Below are positions 1 through 6,266 of a DNA stretch of 23,057 nucleotides, piece after piece. Source of the DNA: Bacteroidales bacterium UBA3543 (GTDB taxonomy: Bacteria; Bacteroidota; Bacteroidia; Bacteroidales; UBA932); NCBI GenBank assembly GCA_002376715.1, contig DFOK01000072.1, positions 1 through 23,057 of the forward strand, given 5' to 3'. Under the pieces are notes generated by a model that saw only the letters and a list, made by a program, of their open reading frames with translations, had not been told where the DNA came from and searched no databases. Both the position numbers and the translations under genes were made by a program. How positions within the stretch are numbered: position 1 is the first letter of the stretch; each line of letters begins with the position of its first letter.

Positions 1-47
1 AATATTAAATTGTTTTTGTTAAAATAACTCTTCGTAAATAATAATGT

Positions 48-79
48 ATTATCATACAAATGTAATGATAATTTTTTTT
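48..79 (+). terminator. AT-rich hairpin followed by T8: terminator of an upstream gene or operator
   Basis: A perfect 8-bp inverted repeat, ATTATCAT (48-55) and ATGATAAT (65-72), is followed directly by a run of eight T (72-79). This is the shape of an intrinsic terminator for a plus-strand gene left of the window. The stem is almost all A/T, so it would be weak. It also lies about where the -33 region of the next promoter should be, so an operator for the sigma-54 activator gene is an alternative reading. Confidence 0.4.
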
Positions 80-92
80 AGATAAAAATTTA

Positions 93-100
93 TAACTTTG
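93..100 (+). promoter_or_regulatory. Bacteroidota -7 promoter box for the sigma-54 activator operon
   Basis: TAACTTTG matches the Bacteroidota -7 consensus TAnnTTTG. No TTTG is seen 19-21 bp upstream. The box ends only 5 nt before the ATG at 106, so transcription would begin within a few bases of the start codon. Confidence 0.55.
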
Positions 101-105
101 CAACT

Positions 106-1332
106 ATGGATTTAAGGCAAATAAAGGATAAATATCAGATTATAGGCAATGATCCGGGGCTCAACAGAGCCATTGAAGCGGCGGTTAACGTCGCCTCTAC
201 AGACCTTTCCGTGATTGTGACGGGAGAAAGCGGTGTCGGAAAGGAATATATCCCCAGGATTATCCACGACCACTCTCCCCGCAAGCACAAACGCTATATT
301 GCAGTCAATTGCGGAGCAATTCCCGAAGGAACGATAGATTCTGAGCTTTTCGGTCATGAAAAGGGTGCTTTTACCGGAGCGGTCGACAGTCGCAAAGGTT
401 ACTTTGAAGAGGCGGACGGCGGTACAATTTTCCTCGATGAGGTTGCCGAACTTCCGATTGGAACTCAGGTACGCCTGCTCAGAGTCCTTCAGAATGGAGA
501 GTTTATAAGAGTGGGTTCTTCCAAAGTACAGAAGACTGATGTGAGGGTAATAGCAGCTACCAATATTCATCTCGAACGCGCGGTAGCAACCGGTAAATTC
601 AGGCGCGACCTTTACTATCGCCTCAATACCGTGCCAATTGTGATGCCGCCCCTCAGGGAGCGCAAGGAAGACATACGCATGCTCTTCCGTAAGTTTGCGA
701 GCGACTTTGCAGATAAGTATACAATGCAGCCGGTGCGTCTCAATGATGAGGCTCTGAAGCTTTTGGAAAACTACCCTTGGCCCGGTAATATTCGTCAACT
801 CAAGAGTGTTGCAGAGCGTATATCGACCATGGAGACAGAGCGTTTGATTACCGCAGAGATACTCTCCGACTACATTCCCAAGGATCATTCTTCTCAGATG
901 CCGGTGCAATCTACCGGTTTCTCCGACAATTGTTCAGATCCATACAGGGAGTTCCTCATCCAGCTCTATGCTCAATACCAGCAATTGAGAATTGAAGTGG
1001 ATGAATTGACCCGAATCGTCAAGGGGAACGCCCCTGCTGCGCAAATGTCACCTGTTCCGACTATTGGCCATACTCATATGCTTACTGAGGGGTCCGGGGT
1101 GCGAAGTACGGATTCCGAGGTGCAGGAGGCAGGTCCTGTAATTGAGGTCGAGGAGGTGGAGAATGTTGCAGAACCCGAGGAGGAGGGTCCGCTTACTTTG
1201 GATCAAATCACTTGCAAGGCAATAGCCGAAGCGCTTCAACGTAATGGCAACAACCGCGAAAAGGCAGCAGCGGAGCTTGGTATCTCCGCACGCACCATTT
1301 ATAGGAAGATCAAAGAATTCAATCTGGAATGA
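106..1332 (+). CDS. sigma-54-dependent transcriptional activator (AAA+ plus Fis-type HTH, no receiver domain)
   Basis: This is a 408-aa bacterial enhancer-binding protein that would use ATP hydrolysis to open promoters held by RNA polymerase with sigma-54. Seen: Walker A GESGVGKE (40-47), the sigma-54-contacting GAFTGA loop (87-92), Walker B GGTIFLDE (105-112), the arginine-finger region FRRDLYYRL (165-173) and sensor II WPGNIRQL (225-232). A Gln-rich, possibly coiled segment (283-306) and a very acidic linker (338-360) lead to a Fis-type helix-turn-helix (364-408). There is no N-terminal receiver, PAS or GAF domain, so how activity is controlled is not visible. It begins an operon with lptE; the same order is known from Bacteroides. 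No convincing sigma-54 promoter (-24 GG/-12 GC) was noticed in the window, so its targets are unknown. Confidence 0.95.
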   Translation: MDLRQIKDKYQIIGNDPGLNRAIEAAVNVASTDLSVIVTGESGVGKEYIPRIIHDHSPRKHKRYIAVNCGAIPEGTIDSELFGHEKGAFTGAVDSRKGYFEEADGGTIFLDEVAELPIGTQVRLLRVLQNGEFIRVGSSKVQKTDVRVIAATNIHLERAVATGKFRRDLYYRLNTVPIVMPPLRERKEDIRMLFRKFASDFADKYTMQPVRLNDEALKLLENYPWPGNIRQLKSVAERISTMETERLITAEILSDYIPKDHSSQMPVQSTGFSDNCSDPYREFLIQLYAQYQQLRIEVDELTRIVKGNAPAAQMSPVPTIGHTHMLTEGSGVRSTDSEVQEAGPVIEVEEVENVAEPEEEGPLTLDQITCKAIAEALQRNGNNREKAAAELGISARTIYRKIKEFNLE

Positions 1333-1340
1333 GAGACACA

Positions 1341-1859
1341 ATGAAACGCATATACAAAATATTGCTTCCTCTGATCGTTTTTTTTGCGACAACCTGTATG
1401 GCTACAGGTTGCTGGATTTACTCTTTCAGCGGCACATCCATCCAACCGGACGTCAAAACGATATGTATAGAACCGGTCCAGAACAGAGCGTTAAAGATCA
1501 ACCCTTCACTTGCGAATTCTCTTTATGAGGCACTTGCGGATAAGTACCGCAAGCTAACCAAACTGGAGCAGGTAGATGATGCCGGAGATCTCTATGTGCT
1601 TGCTACCATTGAAGGTTACGATGTTTCTCCAACCGCAGTTACTGCTGATGAGGTTGCTGCTAAAAACCGTCTCACAGTTTCGGTAAAGGTAAAGTTTGTA
1701 AATGAGAAGCATCCGGAGGAAAATTTTGAGAAAAATTTTGCGGGATATGAGGATTATGATTCGCAACGCTCTCTCGATGAAGTTGAAGCCGCGCTTTGTG
1801 ACACGATAATTGAAAAAATCGTAGAAGATATATTTAATGCTACCGTTGCCAACTGGTAA
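1341..1859 (+). CDS. lptE: LptE-family lipoprotein (LPS transport to the outer membrane)
   Basis: This outer-membrane lipoprotein would plug the LptD barrel and help place lipopolysaccharide in the outer leaflet. From the ATG at 1341 the protein is 172 aa, with a basic n-region, a hydrophobic core and the lipobox ATGC, making Cys24 the lipidated residue. An earlier ATG at 1329 overlaps the stop of the activator gene as ATGA and would add MRDT. I prefer 1341 because it gives a more typical lipoprotein signal, but 1329 is possible. The body and the C-terminal FNATVANW resemble Bacteroides LptE-family proteins as I remember them. It is co-directional with the activator and followed 13 nt later by the next gene, so they are probably co-transcribed. 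Confidence 0.85.
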   Translation: MKRIYKILLPLIVFFATTCMATGCWIYSFSGTSIQPDVKTICIEPVQNRALKINPSLANSLYEALADKYRKLTKLEQVDDAGDLYVLATIEGYDVSPTAVTADEVAAKNRLTVSVKVKFVNEKHPEENFEKNFAGYEDYDSQRSLDEVEAALCDTIIEKIVEDIFNATVANW

Positions 1860-1872
1860 CATCTTATATTTA

Positions 1873-2451
1873 ATGGAATTGAAAGAATTCTCCATACCCG
1901 AACTTGAAAAACTGCTGGAACTCTATCCCTGGTTTGCAGCTGCACGTAAGGAACTTGTCCTTCGCAAAGGTAAAGCCGGTGATGAAGAGCTCCACAGGGC
2001 GGTTGCCGCGTCGGGAATACACCTTTTCAGCCGTATATATTTTATTAAGTCGGTAAAGAAGTCCATCCAAGAACGACTCGAAGAGAATGATATCATCATT
2101 AAAAAACCGGCTGGTGGCGAGCACAGGCTCAAATACTATGTTGTCGGGGGCGATTATTTCAGTCAGGAGGATTTCAAGGAGCTGGAGCGTAACGGAGAGG
2201 CATTCAAGGAGACTTTCAGTATTAATCCGATCTCTTCAACACTCAGTTCTTTGCCTGATTTTGATTTTGAAAAAAAAGAACCTGTGGAAGATGATTCCGA
2301 TCAGTTTTGCACTGAAACTCTCGCCAGAATCTATGTGGAACAAGAGTTTTATAATCAGGCACTTTCAATTTATGAGAAACTAATTTTGTTATATCCGGAA
2401 AAAAGTGCTTACTTTGCGTCCCTTATTGAAAATGTCAAAATATTAAAATAA
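1873..2451 (+). CDS. conserved hypothetical protein with C-terminal TPR-like repeat
   Basis: This is a 192-aa protein without a signal peptide or membrane segment, so probably cytosolic. The C-terminal part (about 150-192) has a tetratricopeptide-like pattern: ETLARIYVEQEFYNQALSIY, then EKLILLYPEKSAYFASLI. The N-terminus opens with a leucine-rich helical pattern ending in YPWF. The ATG at 1873 is chosen because the reading frame upstream (ATG at 1837) runs into lptE and adds an unhelix-like stretch. It lies between lptE and secG with gaps of 13 and 6 nt; a protein of this kind occupies the same slot in Bacteroides. I know of no assigned function. A scaffold role in envelope biogenesis would be a guess from context only. 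Confidence 0.85.
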   Translation: MELKEFSIPELEKLLELYPWFAAARKELVLRKGKAGDEELHRAVAASGIHLFSRIYFIKSVKKSIQERLEENDIIIKKPAGGEHRLKYYVVGGDYFSQEDFKELERNGEAFKETFSINPISSTLSSLPDFDFEKKEPVEDDSDQFCTETLARIYVEQEFYNQALSIYEKLILLYPEKSAYFASLIENVKILK

Positions 2452-2457
2452 TCAATT

Positions 2458-2820
2458 ATGCAAGCAGCATACGTTACAGTCTCTATTATTATAGTGGTAT
2501 TGAGTATCTTACTGACCCTCGTGGTTCTGATCCAGAATTCCAAGGGCGGTGGCCTGGCAGCCAATTTTGCAGCCGGCAACCAGGCATTCGGAGTACGTCA
2601 GACGGCCGATTTTCTTGAAAAGATCACCTGGGGTCTGGCAACTTCAATTTTGGTTCTCTGCGTGGTTGCCACATTCCTTATCCCGAATAGAAAAACTTCA
2701 GGTTCAAAACTCAGAGAAGCCATCGAACAGCAGGTGACAACTGAAGGCACTCCCATTGTCAACCCCGAAGTTGCAGTTCCTGCAGAACTTCCGACCACTC
2801 CGGAAGGTGATAAAAATTAG
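2458..2820 (+). CDS. secG: SecG, preprotein translocase subunit
   Basis: This is a 120-aa inner-membrane subunit of the SecYEG channel, which aids SecA-driven export. It has two hydrophobic segments (about 4-25 and 57-75) joined by the SecG hallmark cytosolic loop with NSKGGGLAANF. The C-terminal tail (about 90-120) is Pro/Glu-rich and hydrophilic, which is common in this phylum. It begins 6 nt after the TPR-like gene and is the last gene of the operon, since a strong intrinsic terminator follows at 2842-2869. Confidence 0.93.
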   Translation: MQAAYVTVSIIIVVLSILLTLVVLIQNSKGGGLAANFAAGNQAFGVRQTADFLEKITWGLATSILVLCVVATFLIPNRKTSGSKLREAIEQQVTTEGTPIVNPEVAVPAELPTTPEGDKN

Positions 2821-2841
2821 TAGGAGAGGTACGTTTAAGCT

Positions 2842-2869
2842 AAAAAGTGACGATTTTGTCACTTTTTTT
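2842..2869 (+). terminator. intrinsic terminator after secG
   Basis: AAAAAGTGAC (2842-2851) pairs perfectly with GTCACTTTTT (2858-2867) around the loop GATTTT, and the T run continues to 2869. It lies 21 nt after the secG stop codon and ends the envelope operon. Confidence 0.85.
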
Positions 2870-2885
2870 AAAAAAATACTACTTT

Positions 2886-2943
2886 GTTATGCAAGGTATT
2901 TAAAAAAATATATATATTTGCATCGCAAGATTACTTGCATAAC
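2886..2943. repeat. 10-bp perfect inverted repeat flanking the PspC/PadR promoter (candidate operator)
   Basis: GTTATGCAAG (2886-2895) and CTTGCATAAC (2934-2943) are exact reverse complements on either side of the -7 box at 2913-2920. A third half-site, GCAAG (2925-2929), forms a small hairpin with CTTGC (2934-2938) around ATTA. The left arm covers the expected -33 region and the right arm falls in the early transcript, so a protein binding both arms could block transcription. The PadR regulator encoded downstream is the obvious candidate; that link is inferred. Confidence 0.6.
2913..2920 (+). promoter_or_regulatory. Bacteroidota -7 promoter box for the PspC-PadR-PspC operon
   Basis: TATATTTG matches TAnnTTTG and lies 57 nt before the ATG at 2978, in a 157-bp gap after the secG terminator. 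The nearest TTTG upstream (2883-2886) is 26 bp away, longer than the usual 19-21 bp, so the promoter may be weak or need help. Confidence 0.6.
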
Positions 2944-2977
2944 CCACAATATTATTAAACAAAATAGTAAATCAACT

Positions 2978-3562
2978 ATGAAAAAAGTAGTTAATGTAGG
3001 CATCGGCGGCAGAACCTTCGTACTGGAAGAGGATGCGCACAGCAGAATGGCAACTTATCTCTCATCATTCAAATCCAAGATCAATATGGGTTTTCAGGAG
3101 AATGAAGTGATGGAAGATCTCGAAATGAGGATCGCCGATCTGTTCGAAGCGAAACTCGGCTCTAGAAGTGAAGTAGTCACTCTACAGATGGTTGAGGAGA
3201 TTATCTCACGTCTCGGTATGCCCGATGGCAGCTCCCCCTTTGAAAATGGTGGTGACACGTCATCCTCTGCTTCCGCATCGACGGAGTACAAAGGTCCCCG
3301 CAAATTTTACCGCGATTATGACAACCGTGCCATCGGCGGAGTCTGCAGCGGTCTCGCACAGTATCTCAACATTGACGTGGTACTCGTGCGCATCCTCTTT
3401 GTGGTATTCACCCTTATAGGCGGGGCCGGCATCTGGGTATATATTATCCTTTGGATCGTAGCTCCCAAAGCTGTTACAGCTGCACAGAAATGTGAGATGA
3501 GAGGCTGGCCGGTCACAGCGGAGAATATCAGAAAGGTATCACAGTCACAACATAGAAAATAA
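2978..3562 (+). CDS. PspC-domain membrane protein (short paralogue)
   Basis: This is a 194-aa protein with three parts. The first is an N-terminal region (1-83) rich in charged helices, including EVMEDLEMRIADLF. The second is a Gly/Ser-rich linker (84-105). The third is a PspC domain (109-165) with AIGGVCSGLAQYLNID followed by hydrophobic segments ending in WIVAPKA. After the domain comes a short KCEMRG motif (171-176). PspC domains are known from phage-shock-type membrane stress systems, where they sense or bind at the inner membrane. The ATG at 2978 is chosen because the frame upstream (ATG at 2756) crosses the secG 3' end and its terminator. The N-terminal region and the CxMRG tail recur in the larger paralogue at 3894-4916. 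A PadR gene starts 5 nt after the stop. Confidence 0.88.
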   Translation: MKKVVNVGIGGRTFVLEEDAHSRMATYLSSFKSKINMGFQENEVMEDLEMRIADLFEAKLGSRSEVVTLQMVEEIISRLGMPDGSSPFENGGDTSSSASASTEYKGPRKFYRDYDNRAIGGVCSGLAQYLNIDVVLVRILFVVFTLIGGAGIWVYIILWIVAPKAVTAAQKCEMRGWPVTAENIRKVSQSQHRK

Positions 3563-3567
3563 CGGTT

Positions 3568-3897
3568 ATGGAATACATTGTTGACAATATTAAATCACAG
3601 ATGAGGAAGGGATTGCTGGAATATTGCATTCTTCTTATTCTCAATAAAAAAGAGGCCTATGCCTCCTCAATCATCGAGGAACTCAAGCAGGCCAACATGA
3701 TTGTGGTGGAGGGAACCCTCTATCCGCTCCTTATCCGCCAAAAAAACCAGGGGCTGCTCAACTATCGCTGGGAAGAATCTACCCAGGGGCCCCCACGCAA
3801 GTATTATATGATTACTGACAAGGGCCGTTCGTTAATATCTGAGATGGACCTCGCCTGGCAGGAAATAGTATCCACAATTGAAACAATTCGAAAATGA
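3568..3897 (+). CDS. PadR-family transcriptional regulator
   Basis: This is a 109-aa winged helix-turn-helix protein. The PadR pattern is clear: an N-terminal helix, the recognition region ending EGTLYPLL (48-55), the wing with GPPRKYY (74-80), then TDKG and a C-terminal dimerisation helix (about 88-109). PadR proteins are usually ligand- or stress-responsive repressors that control their own operon. It lies between two PspC-domain genes, 5 nt after the first and overlapping the second by 4 nt (ATGA), so all three are almost certainly one transcript. The inverted repeat at 2886-2943 is a plausible binding site (inference). Confidence 0.93.
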   Translation: MEYIVDNIKSQMRKGLLEYCILLILNKKEAYASSIIEELKQANMIVVEGTLYPLLIRQKNQGLLNYRWEESTQGPPRKYYMITDKGRSLISEMDLAWQEIVSTIETIRK

Positions 3898-4916
3898 AAA
3901 AGGTAGAAAAAGTAAGCATCGGCAGATATGCGTTTACCCTCTATGAGGACGCGTATCGCAAGGCATCAGAGTACCTTGACGAGCTCCATAGTTATTATTC
4001 AAAGAGGCAAGGCGGTAGCGAGGTGATGGAGGGTATAGAGGAGAGAATGGCAGAGCTGCTCCTTGAAAAATGCGGTCCCGGAGGCATCGTGAGTGCAGAG
4101 AAGATAGAAGAGGTGATTTCTATTCTCGGCAGGCCGGAAGTTATCGAAGATGCTGACCCGGATGGTTCCGGTGGCAGCAATCTCCATTATAATGCTAAGA
4201 AAAAGCTCTTCCGTGATCCTTCTTCAAAGATTTTGGGCGGCGTCAGCAGCGGTCTCGCAGCCTATTTCAACATCGAAACTGCGCTGGTTAGAGTTATCTG
4301 GCTGGTGCTATGGTTTGTTTTCTCTTCAGCGGGGGCATTTACGCTTCCTGTGTTTGGTGGAGCATTCATACCCATTGTATACATAATAATGTGGATTGTA
4401 ATCCCTCCGGCAAAGACTGTTCGGCAACGTTGCCAGATGAGAGGTGAAGATGGTACGCTCGGTGATTTGGAGAAGAATATTGCCAAGGGAGCCGATTATG
4501 TAGGACGCAAGGCCCAGGAGATTGGCCGGTCTGATTTTTGGAAAACTCTCGGCAGGGTGTTCGGTATCATTATAGGTCTGATTTTGCTCGTTATAGGTGT
4601 CTCAGGTCTGATGGCAGGCGCATTGGGTCTGTTCGGCATCACTATCTTTAACCATACGGTGTTGGATATGGGTTTGGATTGGCTTTCCGAGTATGCTCCC
4701 ATATTCTCGGTGGGAGTGCCTGCAGTACTGCTTAAGATTGTCCTTATGCTTGTGGTATTTTTGCCCTTCCTCGGCATGTTGTACGGCGGTATCCAGATGA
4801 TTTTCGGCTTTAAGCCTCCCAGGTGGAAGCCAGGTCTGATTATTTTCGTTCTTTGGTTGATTGCGCTCATTGCACTCGTAGTGCTCGGCCTGGCAGGGAT
4901 CTTTTCAGTAGGATGA
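3894..4916 (+). CDS. PspC-domain membrane protein (long paralogue with extra C-terminal membrane region)
   Basis: This 340-aa protein starts with about 83 residues clearly related to the short PspC protein (shared MKKV, EDA, EVMEG, EEVISILG). A Gly/Ser linker and a PspC domain (105-172; ILGGVSSGLAAYFNIE) follow, then the shared CQMRG motif (180-184). Unlike its partner it continues with an amphipathic stretch (190-215) and three or four hydrophobic segments (about 222-255, 268-305, 315-338), giving a multi-pass inner-membrane protein. Translational overlap with padR suggests coupled synthesis. Function is unproven; membrane-stress sensing or control of PadR at the membrane fits family and context. 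It is the last gene before the convergent terminators. Confidence 0.9.
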   Translation: MKKVEKVSIGRYAFTLYEDAYRKASEYLDELHSYYSKRQGGSEVMEGIEERMAELLLEKCGPGGIVSAEKIEEVISILGRPEVIEDADPDGSGGSNLHYNAKKKLFRDPSSKILGGVSSGLAAYFNIETALVRVIWLVLWFVFSSAGAFTLPVFGGAFIPIVYIIMWIVIPPAKTVRQRCQMRGEDGTLGDLEKNIAKGADYVGRKAQEIGRSDFWKTLGRVFGIIIGLILLVIGVSGLMAGALGLFGITIFNHTVLDMGLDWLSEYAPIFSVGVPAVLLKIVLMLVVFLPFLGMLYGGIQMIFGFKPPRWKPGLIIFVLWLIALIALVVLGLAGIFSVG

Positions 4917-4941
4917 TTTTTGTGTAGAGTATAAATTTATT

Positions 4942-4960
4942 GGTTTAATTAAACCTTTTT
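4942..4960 (+). terminator. palindrome plus T5, likely weak terminator after the PspC operon
   Basis: GGTTTAATTAAACC (4942-4955) is a perfect 14-bp palindrome followed by TTTTT (4956-4960), 25 nt after the stop codon at 4916. As RNA it would form a 5-bp stem with an AATT loop and U run. Confidence 0.55.
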
Positions 4961-4968
4961 GAACTATT

Positions 4969-4988
4969 ATAGTCAAAGATGTGACTAT
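4969..4988. repeat. 7-bp inverted repeat in the convergent intergenic region
   Basis: ATAGTCA (4969-4975) and TGACTAT (4982-4988) pair around AAGATG. It lies between the two likely terminators and is not followed directly by a T run. It could be an accessory terminator stem or have no role. Confidence 0.4.
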
Positions 4989-5016
4989 TCGTTAGTTTTT
5001 CTTAGGTTAAGTGAGA

Positions 5017-5050
5017 GGGGCTGCACCAATTCCATTTCTGGTGCAGCCCC
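5017..5050. terminator. strong GC-rich hairpin between convergent operons (bidirectional terminator)
   Basis: GGGGCTGCACC (5017-5027) pairs perfectly with GGTGCAGCCCC (5040-5050) around a 12-nt loop. It is 20 nt beyond the glycosyltransferase stop codon (minus strand) and 100 nt beyond the PspC stop (plus strand). On the plus strand TTGAATTT follows; on the minus strand there is no good U run. It probably serves both operons, or protects their 3' ends. Confidence 0.7.
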
Positions 5051-5070
5051 TTGAATTTATGTGCGTTTGT

Positions 5071-6207
5071 CTATAGGCTCTTGCAGAAATCAACCATTGC
5101 TTTTGCAAACGATGTCCAGGACATTCGCTCTTTGAGTTTGCGGATATTTTCTACAAAAATAGATTTTTCGGGATGATGGAAGTAGGACTCAATAGCACTA
5201 ACGACGCCTTCGGCTGAGATTTCATTTGTCAATATGCCAATACCGGGTTCTTCAATGCTCTCTTCCAGACCACCTGTCCTAGTAGCAACCACAGGTATTT
5301 CAAAATGAAGCGAGATTGCGGTGATACCGCTCTGCGTGGCGCTTTTGTAGGGGAGGACACAAAGATCGGATGCCGAAAAGAATGCCGGTACTTCATCGTC
5401 GTCGATATATCTGTTGAAGATAATTATACGTTCTGCTAAAGAGGGATTTTTGGTAATCAGTTTTTCAATCTGTTCCTGGTATTTATCAAAACTACCATAG
5501 CTTTCGCCGGCAATGACCAGACGGTAACCGTCATCAAGGTGTCCCATTGCTTCGATCAGCAGGTCAAGTCCTTTGTAATCACGGATAAGTCCGAAAAAGA
5601 GCAGATTTTTTTTATCCGGCTTGATCCCGAGTCTCTCACAAGCTTTCTCTTTTTCCATTTTCGCACCAAAGTGGTCATAGGGAGGGTGAGGCTGCAGGAT
5701 ATAGGGCTTGTCCGGAGTCAGACTGAGCATATCGCCTAGTACGGAGCTGCTCATTGCAATACACCCATCACACTGTTTTATAAACCATTTTGCAAAAGGT
5801 TTATCAAAGAATTTTCTTTCGTGCGGGATGACGTTATCCAAAATTGCGATCACTTTGATTCCCTTTTTCCTCAGCAATTTGGCTACCATTCCCAATGCCG
5901 GGGCAAGATATGAGACCCAGTATCTCATCACGACCACATCCGGTTCCAGTTTCGCTATTTTTTTTGCAGAACTGAAATATGAGAAGGGATTGATGGAGTC
6001 AAGCACAGCTATGCTCTCTATCACTTTTGCATTGTCCCGCTCAGTCACATATTGTGTCTTTCCGGGGAAAAGAAGCGAAGGATACTGTCTGCTAAAGGTA
6101 AAAGCCTTAACCTGATGTTCTTTTGCGAGTTCTTCATAAAGATTGGCATTGAACTGAGCGATACCTCCTCTATAAGGGTAAAAAGTGGAGAGAAATGCTA
6201 TTTTCAT
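5071..6207 (-). CDS. glycosyltransferase, GT4-like (GT-B fold)
   Basis: This 378-aa cytosolic enzyme would transfer a sugar from an activated donor to a glycan or lipid acceptor; neither is predictable. The N-terminal Rossmann half opens with MKIAFLSTFYPYRGGIAQFN. The C-terminal donor-binding half contains FFGLIRDYKGLDLLIEA (204-220) and PYKSATQSGITAI (286-298). The usual GT4 E-x7-E pair is not present at the last motif; the ATQSGIT form is one I recall from other Bacteroidota glycosyltransferases. The start at 6207 is chosen because the frame continues upstream to 6414 through the MATE gene, and the GT-B fold begins at this Met. A -7 box at 6249-6256 gives it its own promoter, although it also follows the MATE gene by 59 nt. 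Cell-surface polysaccharide or glycolipid synthesis is the likely role. Confidence 0.88.
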   Translation of the reverse strand: MKIAFLSTFYPYRGGIAQFNANLYEELAKEHQVKAFTFSRQYPSLLFPGKTQYVTERDNAKVIESIAVLDSINPFSYFSSAKKIAKLEPDVVVMRYWVSYLAPALGMVAKLLRKKGIKVIAILDNVIPHERKFFDKPFAKWFIKQCDGCIAMSSSVLGDMLSLTPDKPYILQPHPPYDHFGAKMEKEKACERLGIKPDKKNLLFFGLIRDYKGLDLLIEAMGHLDDGYRLVIAGESYGSFDKYQEQIEKLITKNPSLAERIIIFNRYIDDDEVPAFFSASDLCVLPYKSATQSGITAISLHFEIPVVATRTGGLEESIEEPGIGILTNEISAEGVVSAIESYFHHPEKSIFVENIRKLKERMSWTSFAKAMVDFCKSL

Positions 6208-6248
6208 GATAATTGGGAGAGTTGGGTTGCGGTTTCTGTTGTACTTCG

Positions 6249-6256
6249 CAAATATA
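6249..6256 (-). promoter_or_regulatory. Bacteroidota -7 promoter box for the glycosyltransferase gene
   Basis: Read on the minus strand, TATATTTG matches TAnnTTTG and lies 41 nt before the ATG at 6207, in the gap after the MATE stop codon. No TTTG at the expected -33 position was seen. Confidence 0.5.
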
Positions 6257-6266
6257 ACAAATAATC

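Noticed and set aside
112..909. 265-codon open frame on the minus strand inside the sigma-54 activator gene
   Set aside because: It is fully antisense to a gene with clear AAA+ motifs, and its translation shows no domain pattern; a frame shadow.
2756..2977. N-terminal extension of the first PspC gene
   Set aside because: It crosses the secG 3' end, a strong terminator and the promoter; the paralogue at 3894 starts with the same MKKV as the ATG at 2978.
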